Counted from the stretch's first letter, positions 1-7,339 are shown. The stretch: 18,516 bases of DNA from Haloquadratum sp. J07HQX50 (GCA_000416005.1 KE356562.1:25373-43888); one strand, 5' to 3'. Numbers and translations are program-made. The notes: a model not told the origin generated them from the sequence alone.

Positions 1-1
1 T

Positions 2-572
2 GACCGCAAGCGGAGGGTCGTTAGACACACTTCTTGCACGTACTCTCGAAAGCAATCGTAGAGGAGTGTATCGAACGAGGTGTTGGAACGGTTGTCGTGG
101 ACGACCTCGGCGGCATCCGAGAAGACGACGAGAACGACGAGTCCCGAAACTGAGGCGACCATGGCAGTCTCGACTTGCACGGGTGGGCGCTCAACTGCTT
201 TGCGACGCTTCTGGATCACAAGGCGGAACCTAAAGGAATAGACGTGGAATTGGCGTCGGAACGCGACACGTCGAAGTCGCATTCGGCGTGTAGACACACG
301 GACGACAACCAGCGAGTTGAACGTGAACTGTACGTGTGCGAGAATTGCGACACGGTTGCGAACGCAGACGCGATGCGGGGAACATTCGATGAAAGGTACT
401 CCAGAGTCTCGCCACGGGTGGTGGTGAGAGGGGTAACGGCTGGCACAGCAGACGGTTCACCTGTTCGACCGGAGTGAGGGCTGTTTCATCCCATATGAAT
501 AGGTGGGTTGCGAACCGTCATATCCTGACTCAGTGGTGCGGTGTTGTGAGATTCTCGCGTCTTCAAGCGTGA
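2..572 (+). pseudogene. tnpB: decayed IS1341-type transposase gene tnpB, C-terminal part
   Basis: This is the C-terminal part of a TnpB (IS200/IS605 accessory protein, an RNA-guided nuclease) in several frames. Bases 2-28 read DRKRRVVRH in frame 2. A two-base 'ac' repeat then shifts to frame 1, which reads FLHVLSKAIVEE and VVVDDLGGIREDDEN before a TGA at 151-153, where I expect Trp. The same frame continues through the zinc ribbon. There the first Cys is now His (280-282), while Cys remains at 289, 337 and 346. The NAD of RuvC motif III follows at 361-369. Near 380 the homologous frame shifts to frame 3 and reads NIR, a TGA at 390-392, then SLATGGGERGNGW. It ends at TGA 570-572 inside the terminal hairpin. 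Two frameshifts, two stops and a lost zinc ligand make it a dead gene. The 5' part lies outside the window or is deleted. Confidence 0.88.
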
Positions 573-583
573 GAGGATGCCAA
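554..583 (+). repeat. tnpB-type right-end hairpin
   Basis: The stem CTCGCG / CGTGAG (554-559 and 568-573, one G-U pair) is followed by AGGATGCCAA. It sits at the 3' end of the tnpB relic. The layout matches the hairpins at 5298 and 2051, which end in GTCAA; here the tail has drifted to GCCAA. In this element class the end forms the 3' part of the guide (omega) RNA and contains the right-end cleavage site. The RNA role is inferred from family knowledge. Confidence 0.6.
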
Positions 584-636
584 TCCTCCAGAAAAGTTTT
601 TGATTAGGTGGCTTCTGGATTCTACTTAATAACAAT

Positions 637-1164
637 ATGGCCAGTGACGACAATCCTACAGAGCCAGCTGAAAAGCAAGAGGATACCGATGACACAACCG
701 GGCCACGAGCCCGGCTTGAGCGGGAGACTAGTCGAGCGGTTGCTGAGTTCGATGAAGGAATTGTCGATGTTTTGGCCTGGCTATTAGATACTGAGACACG
801 GGCACGTATATATGTCAATCTCCGGCAAACACCGCGGATGACAAGTGAAGAAATTGCAGAGGCGACCGGTCTGTACCCGAGTACAGTTCGAGAAGCACTC
901 GCGGAGTTAGCAGAGGACGGCACTGTTGACCGCACGAAACGCGTGAGTGAAGGAGCAGGCAATAATCCATATGAGTATACAGCAATTGCCCAAAGTGAGT
1001 TGATCCGTGAAGTGATCAGTGACGTGCAGTCTGAACTGAATACGATATTTAATTTGGATAGTCAGCTTCAAGATAGCACCAGAGAGTGTGAGGAAGACGG
1101 TGGACCTGTCACGATTTTACTCGACAGTTCCGATAGTCCGCAGTCGGATGATTCCGATCAGTGA
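637..1164 (+). CDS. winged helix-turn-helix transcriptional regulator
   Basis: A 175-residue acidic protein. The first ~45 residues are polar and probably disordered. Residues ~50-110 form a winged helix-turn-helix: a helical LDTETRARIYVNLRQ, then the helix-turn-helix MTSEEIAEATGLYPSTVREA, then a wing (EDGTVDRTKR). The pattern is that of ArsR/TrmB/MarR-like DNA-binding domains in archaea. Residues ~120-150 may form a helix for dimerisation, and the C-terminus is acidic and Ser/Asp-rich. No ligand or metal site is visible, so the signal is unknown. The ATG at 637 is the first in-frame start after a stretch with no upstream coding signal. The gene stands alone, with tnpB debris on both sides; the next gene in the same direction is coaD, 1.1 kb away. 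It probably acts in the cytoplasm as a repressor or activator; targets cannot be read from the sequence. Confidence 0.85.
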   Translation: MASDDNPTEPAEKQEDTDDTTGPRARLERETSRAVAEFDEGIVDVLAWLLDTETRARIYVNLRQTPRMTSEEIAEATGLYPSTVREALAELAEDGTVDRTKRVSEGAGNNPYEYTAIAQSELIREVISDVQSELNTIFNLDSQLQDSTRECEEDGGPVTILLDSSDSPQSDDSDQ

Positions 1165-1216
1165 GGTCAGTTTCTCGACACCGCTTGATTTGTTCCAACG
1201 ATGATCTATCTTGTGA

Positions 1217-1643
1217 ACCACTTCGGGGTCAACTTGGGTTGAGAGACGAGTTTGGAGTCATCACGGCACAGGCACCCGTCTGATCAAAGCGTTCGGCCTG
1301 TCCTGCCTGTCGATTAAGACAGCCTGCGTTTTACCCAAGCGTTACTCAACATGGGGTCACAAGATTCGGGAAAGCACCTCACGTTATTATGGAAATCAAA
1401 GACCTGTGTTCGACCCTAAGGCTTGTGAGTGGACTCTTGCTCGGATCAACGACAGACCATCCGCGTTCAAGTCGCTGATCTTACGACCAGTTGGCGCGTG
1501 TCGCGTTCATAATCCGATGAGCCAATGCTGAACAAGACGTCACCCGATGGTTTGAACGATATGCTATCGTGGCTGTGCAATACATTCCTACACTTCGGGA
1601 CTTAGACCTATTACATAACTACGAGCTAAAAGCCACAGCTTGA
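1217..1643 (+). pseudogene. possible degraded transposase C-terminus
   Basis: This stretch has no intact gene but contains two joined open frames without start codons. Bases 1217-1549 in frame 2 are open for about 110 codons, including FDPKACEWTLARINDRPS and RPVGACRVHNPMSQ. Frame 3 then opens from 1521 to TGA 1641-1643 and reads RWFERYAIVAVQYIPTLRDL and HNYELKATA. The second part looks like the end of a real protein. The frame change without a start and the location amid mobile debris suggest a decayed transposase. I cannot name the family, and chance open frames are possible. Confidence 0.3.
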
Positions 1644-1711
1644 GCCGTTGAACCCGGCACGATGGGGATGCAAACCACCGTTCGACAGCCGGGGGTTGTG
1701 TCCCAATCTTT

Positions 1712-2080
1712 CATGTTGGCCCTCTTATACTGTGTTGTGACGGTGTTCCCCGGATGGAAGTCTTCGAGCCCGGCAGGCGCTTCGCGTCCACAGCCTGCTG
1801 AGAAAGTCCAAGAACCACGTCCCGGCCGACAGGTCCGACGCGAATGGTGGGACCCAGTCGGTTGAATACCCGTGGAGGAACGGACGGTATTCCGTTCCAG
1901 CGCGGGAAGGCCCGTTTAGGTTTGACCGGGCTGGACGCGCTGGAAAGCACCCTCGGGGTCGTAACCGAGCGGCCACCGTTGAACACGCGAAAGCGTACTT
2001 GCGGGGCGAGTTCAGAGAAACGCGCACCCTTGAACTCCCCTCCGGGGAATCCCACCCCTGAAGCGGTAGGAGGAGGTCAA
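1712..2080 (+). pseudogene. decayed 3' region of a second tnpB element
   Basis: A more G+C-rich tract than its surroundings, ending in a tnpB-type terminal hairpin and GTCAA tail (2051-2080). The frame at 1844-2107 ends GASSEKRAPLNSPPGNPTPE and runs through the hairpin. That resembles the low-complexity tails of haloarchaeal TnpB proteins beyond the zinc ribbon. No zinc ribbon or RuvC motif is visible upstream, so most of the gene is gone. In haloarchaea this region of IS1341 elements yields stable sense-overlapping RNA; whether this copy is transcribed is unknown. The identification rests mainly on the hairpin. Confidence 0.4.
2051..2080 (+). repeat. tnpB-type right-end hairpin
   Basis: Arms CCCACCCC and GCGGTAGG flank a TGAA loop (2051-2070), with two mismatches. 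AGGAGGTCAA follows at 2071-2080. The loop and the GGAGGTCAA tail match the copy at 5298-5327, and TCAA matches the right-end cleavage tetranucleotide known for IS200/IS605 elements. The stem has decayed. Confidence 0.6.
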
Positions 2081-2264
2081 CATCCCAGTGTTCCACGCTC
2101 TCGTTGACAGGCGTGACGTATTCGACAGTCACTGGTTCACTGGTCGAGCCACGCGTGATGATCATCGGTGTCGTCAGCAGTGTATGGATAGTTTATCTCC
2201 CTATCATAACAACAAAACTGAGAGGGGCTGACTTTTACGTCTGAGCGAATGCTACTTGTATAAG

Positions 2265-2759
2265 ATGGATGTAGCGCTGGGAGGAACATTTGACCCGATA
2301 CACGACGGTCATCGTGCGCTATTTGATCGGGCATTGAGCATTGGTAAAGTCACTGTTGGATTAACCAGCGACCAGCTTGCGCCGAAGACACGCACCGCAG
2401 ATAGATATATTCACCCGTATGAAAAGCGGCGGAGACAGCTCGCTAACGAGCTGACAGAAATGTCTCAAAAATATGGCCGTGCATTTGAGATACGTCAACT
2501 GACAAAACCAACAGGGATTGCAACTGAGGCAAGGTTCGACGTCATCGTGGTCTCCCCCGAAACCCGCAGTGGTGCCGAAGAGGTCAATCGGCAACGTGCA
2601 TTGCAAGGACACGCAGAACTGGATATTGAAGTGGTTCCGCACGTGTGTGCCGAGGATGGAGATCCAATCTCATCAACCCGAATCGTACGTGGCGAGATTG
2701 ATCAGCACGGAAAGTTAACTCCCAGTGCAAAGGGCCGACGATCACCTAATCAACAGTGA
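2265..2759 (+). CDS. coaD: archaeal phosphopantetheine adenylyltransferase
   Basis: A 164-residue nucleotidyltransferase that joins 4'-phosphopantetheine and ATP to give dephospho-CoA, the next-to-last step of coenzyme A synthesis, in the cytoplasm. The N-terminus GGTFDPIHDGHRALF holds the family HxGH nucleotide-binding motif (His13-His16). The C-terminal ISSTRIVRG (residues 135-143) is the second signature. Length and layout fit the archaeal CoaD type. I start at ATG 2265 because it leads straight into the first beta strand; an in-frame TTG at 2256 adds three residues and is less likely. A T-rich stretch (ACTTTTACG, from 2231) lies near -27 to -34 and could be the TATA element. The gene converges on the TFB-like gene, with six bases between stop codons. 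Upstream is decayed mobile DNA, which has probably cut it off from its old neighbour. Confidence 0.92.
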   Translation: MDVALGGTFDPIHDGHRALFDRALSIGKVTVGLTSDQLAPKTRTADRYIHPYEKRRRQLANELTEMSQKYGRAFEIRQLTKPTGIATEARFDVIVVSPETRSGAEEVNRQRALQGHAELDIEVVPHVCAEDGDPISSTRIVRGEIDQHGKLTPSAKGRRSPNQQ

Positions 2760-2765
2760 GTTGTG

Positions 2766-3074
2766 CTACCAATTTGGAGTTTCAAATCCAGCCTCATCAA
2801 GAATCGATTTCCAACGTTGTTGGACGCTCAATCGTGTGACGTTCATTTCGTTGGCGACTCGGGTCTGTGTTCGCTGCTCACCTGCGACGAGGGCTCCCGC
2901 ATATAAGCTAGCAGCTGCGGCAGCCTGTTTGGAGCGTTCTTTCATAGGTAACTGTGAGAGAAACATATCCTCAGCATTAGAAACAGTCCTATGTTCGAGA
3001 TTTAGTTCGGTTGCAGCTGACTGGATTTTGTTGAGCCATCGTTGATTTGCCACACGATTACTCGCTCGATACAT
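2766..3074 (-). CDS. single-repeat TFB-like (transcription factor B cyclin-fold) protein
   Basis: A 102-residue protein matching only the second cyclin repeat of archaeal transcription factor B. Residues ~25-60 (LEHRTVSNAEDMFL, then KERSKQAAAAASLYAGALVA) are the helical core. Residues ~68-94 (RTQTRVANEMNVTRLSVQQR) correspond to the helix-turn-helix that in full TFB contacts the BRE element next to the TATA box. The zinc ribbon, B-reader and first cyclin repeat are missing; full TFB is about 320 residues. No remnant of them lies upstream, and the gene has its own TATA-like box, so it looks like a small gene rather than a fresh truncation. It may bind promoter DNA or TBP without recruiting RNA polymerase, and so modulate initiation. 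That role is inference; the fold assignment is fairly secure. It converges on coaD. Confidence 0.78.
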   Translation of the reverse strand: MYRASNRVANQRWLNKIQSAATELNLEHRTVSNAEDMFLSQLPMKERSKQAAAAASLYAGALVAGEQRTQTRVANEMNVTRLSVQQRWKSILDEAGFETPNW

Positions 3075-3094
3075 ATAAATAATAGATGACTATC

Positions 3095-3102
3095 GATAAA
3101 AA
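3095..3102 (-). promoter_or_regulatory. TATA-like box of the TFB-like gene
   Basis: On the minus strand the sequence TTTTTATC lies 21-28 bases before the ATG at 3074. This is the expected place for an archaeal TATA box driving a leaderless or nearly leaderless transcript. Confidence 0.45.
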
Positions 3103-3237
3103 CTGTTCGGCGAGTCGATCTATGGATGCAAACTCAGTAGGTTGGGATCAGTATTGCATGATACGCGATGGTGTATCAGAGCCGCAATTAGTCAATAGCG
3201 ACAGCTTCTTGAGTCCAATTATCCCACTCAAGGATAG

Positions 3238-3320
3238 GCGCGGGTAGCCAAGCGGTCAAAGGCGCAGCGCTTAGGACGCTGTCCCATAGGGGTCCGCAGG
3301 TTCGAATCCTGTCCCGCGCA
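3238..3320 (+). tRNA. tRNA-Leu, anticodon UAG
   Basis: A complete 83-base cloverleaf. The acceptor arms GCGCGGG (3238-3244) and CCCGCGC (3313-3319) pair perfectly, with discriminator A at 3320. The anticodon stem CAGCG/CGCTG (3265-3269, 3277-3281) encloses the loop CTTAGGA, giving anticodon TAG at 3272-3274, which reads CUA and probably other CUN leucine codons. A class II variable arm follows (around TCCCATAGGGGT), as expected for tRNA-Leu. The T arm is GCAGG-TTCGAAT-CCTGT. The 3' CCA is not encoded and must be added. There is no sign of an intron. Confidence 0.97.
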
Positions 3321-4104
3321 ACTGTAACTTACTCTTAGTGTATACACGCCTTGCAGCTGCTCAGTTTAGACAATGACTCGGGCACGGGCTACACGGGAGA
3401 TTAACTTGATACCGTGTTGACGAAGATAGGCCAACTGTTTTTTATGAGAAAGTGAGCAGAGAGGGGATACAGCCGCGCGTTCTGCTCAGTCATGACGTTC
3501 AATCATAGGGACGGCTGAGACTGTAACAGTGGTTGAAGAAGCGTTCCAGTATTGAGTGAAGAAGACAGAGTCAAACACGGTAGAGGGCTAACTGTCGAAC
3601 AGGTAAGCTCAGCATCCACGAATCGACAAAACTCAAATTGCAGATATTCGTAAGGAGAGAGCCAGTCATCAGAACACGAGAGCTATCCCAGAGTATTGTG
3701 GATGCAAATTCAGTGTTGATCAAGAGGTGAGCATGAATATCGCCCCAACAGGTGTCCCTGCTGAATGGAGCAGCAATCCACAGTTGGCTTGTAGACTGTG
3801 GACGCCGAGCTCAGCCACCAGTTTTTACGACTCTAACTCCGACCCTCTGCCGGAAGGGCAGGAGTCTGTTATCCAAGCTGCTTCGAAAGATGCGCTGTCA
3901 GGCAGATTGAGATAACGAAAGGCCGTTGATACATTCTCTTAGCTGAGCAATTTAAGGAATCTAACATACGGTGAGATGTCGTTCGGTCTGGAGCTATCTT
4001 TCACCTATTGGTGCTTTGTTATCTGCTGCTGAGTAGGTCGATTTGGGTAAGTTGAGCCCTGACGCACGCATGCTCTCTGTCAGACGTGTTGGTATATCGA
4101 TTGC
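3321..4104 (+). other. long gene-poor stretch with one hairpin
   Basis: About 780 bases between the tRNA and the dacZ promoter hold no convincing gene. The 62-codon frame at 3727-3915 has no recognisable motif. A hairpin lies at 3836-3865: ACTCC/GGAGT (3836-3840, 3861-3865) enclosing CCCT/AGGG (3843-3846, 3855-3858), with an alternative inner stem CTGCC/GGCAG (3847-3851, 3857-3861). It could be part of a small RNA or a decayed mobile-element end. I see nothing else definite. Confidence 0.4.
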
Positions 4105-4115
4105 TTTAGTTATAA
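4105..4115 (+). promoter_or_regulatory. TATA-like box of dacZ
   Basis: TTTAGTTATAA is centred about 43 bases before the dacZ ATG, predicting a transcript start near 4136-4138 and a short leader of about 15 bases. A second A/T-rich patch (ATTTTAATC, near 4130) is an alternative for a leaderless start. Confidence 0.4.
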
Positions 4116-4152
4116 GTGACGCCCACAAGATTTTAATCTTCAGTAAGAGTGA

Positions 4153-4977
4153 ATGAGTTCAATGCAGGCCATCGCTGATTTACTGACTGAGACAGATTTT
4201 GACATTCAAAGGCTCTTTTTATTCTCCCCAAGTGGATCACAGTTTCAACGATTTGTTGATAGTGACTTGAGTGAGTCGCTGATTGTTGTCGCCCCAACAA
4301 ACACTGTTGATTCGGATTCATTCGTGGAGATGCCAATCGAATTTACCGCAGTCCGTGACCAGATTCGATTCGGGGTAGAGGGGGGAATGCAGTTGGATTT
4401 TGTTGAACAAGGAGACACAGTCGCATGTGCTCTGTCAATATTTGATAGGCCACTGGATAGTCTCGTACACGTCGTCGTGAATGAGACGATGCGATCTGGA
4501 TTGTACAGCCTCTTCACGGACTCGCGAGCTGAGGCAAACGTCGTGCGCGATGTATTTGAGGTGGCAGTTGATTTGGGCAAGAAGGGACAGAAAGGAAAGC
4601 CAGTGGGTGCATTATTTGTGGTCGGCGACGCTGGAAATGTGATGAACAAGTCCAAGGCGCTATCCTACAATCCATTTGAGAAGTCATATGTTCACGTCGG
4701 CGATCCGATCGTTACAGTGATGCTGAAAGAATTTTCGCGTCTTGACGGTGCTTTCGTTATTTCAGACGCAGGGAAAATCGTCTCTGCGTATCGATATCTC
4801 GAACCAGCCGCAGAAGGGATTGATATTCCAAAAGGACTCGGCGCGCGACACATGGCAGGGGCAGCTATTTCGAGCGAAACAAATGCGATTAGCGTCGTTT
4901 TGTCTGAATCCGACGGCTTGGTCAGAATATTCAAACATGGCGAGTTGATTCTACAGGTCGACCCTGAGGAATATTGA
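4153..4977 (+). CDS. dacZ: diadenylate cyclase (c-di-AMP synthase)
   Basis: A 274-residue archaeal diadenylate cyclase of the DacZ type, which makes cyclic di-AMP from two ATP. In haloarchaea this signal is linked to osmotic balance and cell volume. The C-terminal DisA_N/DAC domain (residues ~135-270) shows both signatures: DGA at 198-200 (LDGAFVISDAG) and RHMAGA at 232-237, inside GARHMAGAAIS. These residues bind metal and ATP. The N-terminal ~130 residues form a separate region, as in other haloarchaeal DacZ proteins. There is no transmembrane segment, so it should be cytosolic, unlike bacterial CdaA. ATG 4153 is preferred over the in-frame Met at residue 4 because it sits just after a TATA-like box. 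The usual mechanosensitive channel partner is not seen intact in this window. The synthase looks complete and catalytically competent. Confidence 0.92.
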   Translation: MSSMQAIADLLTETDFDIQRLFLFSPSGSQFQRFVDSDLSESLIVVAPTNTVDSDSFVEMPIEFTAVRDQIRFGVEGGMQLDFVEQGDTVACALSIFDRPLDSLVHVVVNETMRSGLYSLFTDSRAEANVVRDVFEVAVDLGKKGQKGKPVGALFVVGDAGNVMNKSKALSYNPFEKSYVHVGDPIVTVMLKEFSRLDGAFVISDAGKIVSAYRYLEPAAEGIDIPKGLGARHMAGAAISSETNAISVVLSESDGLVRIFKHGELILQVDPEEY

Positions 4978-5001
4978 GCCGGGATACCCTCCGCATCGTG
5001 A

Positions 5002-5286
5002 ATGGCAGGACCCCCCTCCATGGGAGTCTCAGAAGTGTATATAGAGGTGTTGGAAGCACGTATTGAATCACTGGAGGCTCAAGGCAGCAGTAACGCGAGG
5101 ATTCTTACAGAGCGTACGCGATTCACTCCTACTGTGTTCGCTTTCCGGTTCCGACAGAGCGTCGGAACGCTCGTTACTCATGAGAGGGGCGGGTTTCTCT
5201 CGATATCAAGGGACAGTTCGTTCAAGATAAGCACCACAGGGTTAGTTGACATTGAGGAGCAAAAGTATAATTTTATTGGTAGGTAA
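5002..5286 (+). CDS. small unrecognised ORF after dacZ, possibly a gene remnant
   Basis: A 94-codon frame, 24 bases after the dacZ stop. Residues ~8-27 (GVSEVYIEVLEARIESLEAQ) have a heptad pattern that could form a short coiled coil. The rest contains no motif I know and looks less protein-like, with runs of Arg, Ser and Thr. In some haloarchaea dacZ lies near an MscS-type channel, whose C-terminus can carry such a helix, so the first third might be the tail of a deleted channel gene. This is speculation. A solo tnpB-type hairpin begins 12 bases after the stop, suggesting past insertion here. It could equally be a short real gene co-transcribed with dacZ. Confidence 0.35.
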   Translation: MAGPPSMGVSEVYIEVLEARIESLEAQGSSNARILTERTRFTPTVFAFRFRQSVGTLVTHERGGFLSISRDSSFKISTTGLVDIEEQKYNFIGR

Positions 5287-5297
5287 TCGAGCGTACC

Positions 5298-5327
5298 CTC
5301 GCGTCTTGAGGCGCGAGAGGAGGTCAA
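5298..5327 (+). repeat. solo tnpB-type right-end hairpin
   Basis: An eight-pair stem CTCGCGTC/GGCGCGAG (one G-U pair) with a TTGA loop at 5298-5317, followed by AGGAGGTCAA to 5327. This is the best-preserved copy of the terminal structure also seen at 554 and 2051. No tnpB coding sequence is recognisable beside it, so it is a solo end or a degenerate mini-element. Confidence 0.65.
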
Positions 5328-5384
5328 GATTGTTACTCCCGCTCAGTGAGCACAGGACCGTCGATAGATAACGTCAAGATTAGA

Positions 5385-5921
5385 TTAGTCTGTGATTGGC
5401 TTGGCGGGGATTCCTGCGACAGTCACACCAGATGGAACATCCTGTGTGACGAGCGAATTGGCAGCCACCTGTGCACCGGCACCAATATGAACACCCGGTA
5501 GGACGACTGCTTTTGCTCCAATCATCGCTTGCTCATCGATGCTAATCTTTCCGACACGGTACTCATCTTGCAGGAATTCATGACATAACAGCACTGCGTC
5601 ATATCCAATAATTACATGATCACCAATCTCCAAATATTCAGGCCAAAATATATCTGGTGTCGCCTCCAGTCCCCATGAGACTTTATTCCCGAGCGAGACG
5701 CCCATGAGTCGGAGAGCAGCTGCTCGGAGTCGTAGTGATGGAGCGACTCGCGCTACAATCGTGAGCAGGTAATGATAGATAATTCGCCACACTGGCTTCA
5801 CCTGCATCCAGTACCGCAATGAATTCTGCTTTCCTGGTGTTGAGTGTCGCTCCAGACGCTCATGTCTTCGATACGTCGAGCGGTCTCCTGTCGCCGAGTC
5901 AGTGTTAGCCTCCTTACTCAC
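5385..5921 (-). CDS. left-handed beta-helix (hexapeptide repeat) acyltransferase
   Basis: A 178-residue protein of the maltose/galactoside O-acetyltransferase-like (LbH, hexapeptide repeat) superfamily, which uses acetyl- or acyl-CoA. Hexapeptide repeats run from about residue 73 to the end: LMGVSLGNKVSWG, YLEIGDHVIIGYDAVL, then AMIGAKAVVLPGVHIGAGAQV. The closing DVPSGVTVAGIPAKPI is the typical end of this family. His113 (LLCHEF) is a candidate catalytic His. Residues ~1-45 are polar; ~46-70 form an amphipathic or weakly hydrophobic segment (IIYHYLLTIVARVAPSLRL) that may sit at the membrane. It starts at GTG 5921, 27 bases after the purD stop on the same strand, so it may share the purD transcript. 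The acceptor (sugar, lipid or polysaccharide) cannot be told. Confidence 0.82.
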   Translation of the reverse strand: MSKEANTDSATGDRSTYRRHERLERHSTPGKQNSLRYWMQVKPVWRIIYHYLLTIVARVAPSLRLRAAALRLMGVSLGNKVSWGLEATPDIFWPEYLEIGDHVIIGYDAVLLCHEFLQDEYRVGKISIDEQAMIGAKAVVLPGVHIGAGAQVAANSLVTQDVPSGVTVAGIPAKPITD

Positions 5922-5948
5922 AGTATTCTTTCACAGGGAGTGTTCAAA

Positions 5949-7244
5949 TCAGCTTCGTAAGTTTCGCATGTGTGTGATGCGCTGCTGAATGGCTTCTTCT
6001 GTTCCGATATCATGTCTGACCCGGAGTGTTCCATCAATCATCGAGAGAGCATTTTCTACATCCTCTTCAGCCTGTGTAATGGTATCTCCGGTCCCAACTA
6101 TCGCCAATGAGCGAGATGTCGTGGTCAAAATATCGCCTTCCTGTTCGTCGACACTTGCATAAAATACGGTAGCAGTATCATCATGAGTGGTATCTATCGG
6201 GATTTCAACACCTGACTCGGGATCTGTCGGATACCCCTTCGGAACGCCATATTTGCATACAGTCGCCCGTTGATCAAATTCGAGTTCTGGTAGTTCCTCG
6301 TTGGCCTCTGCGGCACGCATGATATCTAGCAGAGAGGTCTTCATCACTGGGAGCGTATTCATTGCTTCTGGGTCACCGAAACGGGCGTTGAATTCGATGA
6401 CTTTTGGGCCGTTTGCCGTCAACATAAATTGCCCATATAGAATCCCGGTGTACGATGCGAGTGCGGAAACAGTCGCCTCGAGTATGTCGACGGCCTGGGC
6501 ATACTCGGGCTCAGTCATAAACGGGAGAATGTTTGAAGCTGTACTGTAACTTCCCATTCCACCGGTATTTGGACCGGTATCGCCTTCGAATGCACGTTTG
6601 TGATCTTGGATTGCGGGAGTCGCTCTTAGCTCTCCGTTTGCGACAAATGCCTGTACTGTGAACTCCTCGCCTCGAAGTCGCTCTTCAAGGACTATTTGCT
6701 CGTAATCGTGCGATCGGAGGTATGATTTTGCCTCTGCAGGGGTGACCTGATCACCGATTATCTTGACGCCTTTCCCGCCAGTGAGCCCAGCTGGCTTTAC
6801 AGCAAGGTCAGTGCTCGAGCTCTCGATATACTCACAGGCTGCGTCCGTATTTTCAAACACAGCAAATGATGGACAGCCCGGAATCGATTCAGTCTGCATG
6901 AATTCACGCTGGAACGCTTTATCAGTCTCAATGCGCGCGGAAGCGGCCTGTGGACCGAAAGTAAAAATCCCACTCGCAGTCAGTGCATCGGCAACGCCGG
7001 CCTCAAGCGCACTCTCAGGGCCAATAATGGCCATATCAGCATCGTGTGTTTGTGCAAATGTCACAATGTCGTCTGGACTGCGTTCACCACACTCACCGTA
7101 GGCGGCCGCTATTTCAGCGATTCCAGGGTTTCGATTACTGGCGCAGGCAAGCACCTCACAGCGTTCATCAGAGTTCAGGGCAGTGGCAATCGCATGTTCG
7201 CGTCCACCTCCGCCGACAAGCAGCACTCGATACACAGATTCCAT
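5949..7244 (-). CDS. purD: phosphoribosylamine-glycine ligase (GAR synthetase)
   Basis: A 431-residue ATP-grasp enzyme that joins glycine to 5-phosphoribosylamine, step two of de novo purine synthesis, in the cytoplasm. It begins with the family signature VLLVGGGGREHA (residues 7-18). The ATP-grasp domain includes VKPAGLTGGKGVKI, the HKRAFEGDTGPNTGGMGSYS motif, and FNARFGDPE near residue 285, which holds metal-binding residues. The C-terminal domain is complete. I start at ATG 7244 because the glycine-rich signature begins at once and a TATA-like box lies 24-31 bases upstream. A longer frame reaches 7331, but its extra 29 residues look non-coding and overlap the divergent promoter. It is divergent from the DUF255 gene and followed by the acyltransferase. 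Confidence 0.95.
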   Translation of the reverse strand: MESVYRVLLVGGGGREHAIATALNSDERCEVLACASNRNPGIAEIAAAYGECGERSPDDIVTFAQTHDADMAIIGPESALEAGVADALTASGIFTFGPQAASARIETDKAFQREFMQTESIPGCPSFAVFENTDAACEYIESSSTDLAVKPAGLTGGKGVKIIGDQVTPAEAKSYLRSHDYEQIVLEERLRGEEFTVQAFVANGELRATPAIQDHKRAFEGDTGPNTGGMGSYSTASNILPFMTEPEYAQAVDILEATVSALASYTGILYGQFMLTANGPKVIEFNARFGDPEAMNTLPVMKTSLLDIMRAAEANEELPELEFDQRATVCKYGVPKGYPTDPESGVEIPIDTTHDDTATVFYASVDEQEGDILTTTSRSLAIVGTGDTITQAEEDVENALSMIDGTLRVRHDIGTEEAIQQRITHMRNLRS

Positions 7245-7267
7245 GTGCTCAACAATCCTATATATGG

Positions 7268-7275
7268 CAAATAAA
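7268..7275 (-). promoter_or_regulatory. TATA-like box of purD
   Basis: TTTATTTG on the minus strand lies 24-31 bases before the purD ATG, which fits a leaderless transcript. A second A/T run (CATATATAGG, around 7258-7267) is closer to the start and less well placed. Confidence 0.5.
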
Positions 7276-7309
7276 CTTCTGCTTTTGTCAGCGATCGAGA
7301 CGACACGGT

Positions 7310-7317
7310 GTTTTTGA
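7310..7317 (+). promoter_or_regulatory. TATA-like box of the DUF255 gene
   Basis: GTTTTTGA lies 23-30 bases before ATG 7340, the normal place for an archaeal TATA box of a leaderless gene. With the purD box it makes a compact divergent promoter region of 95 bases. Confidence 0.4.
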
Positions 7318-7339
7318 CCGTCGCACATCAAACAATGAC

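Noticed and set aside
486..962. A 158-codon minus-strand frame overlapping the winged-helix gene
   Set aside because: It is Ser/Arg-rich, lacks motifs and is antisense to a clear regulator gene and the tnpB hairpin; it looks like a shadow frame.
1725..2165. Two minus-strand frames of 114 and 146 codons
   Set aside because: Arg/Pro/Ser-rich with no domain; they lie antisense to the tnpB 3' region, whose G+C content favours long chance frames.
3122..3247. A 41-codon frame starting ATG GAT GCA
   Set aside because: It runs into the tRNA-Leu gene and has no motif; the tRNA is certain.
3727..3915. A 62-codon frame in the gene-poor stretch
   Set aside because: No motif and no family resemblance; a strong hairpin lies inside it.
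4245..4655. Minus-strand frame of 136 codons inside dacZ
   Set aside because: Antisense shadow of a well-supported gene; Ser/Thr-rich without domains.
7245..7331. Longer purD start
   Set aside because: The 29 extra residues precede the glycine-rich motif without resemblance to the family and would remove the TATA-like box.
7046..7339. In-frame N-terminal extension of the DUF255 protein
   Set aside because: It overlaps purD and the divergent promoters, its sequence is not protein-like, and the conserved family N-terminus begins just after ATG 7340.
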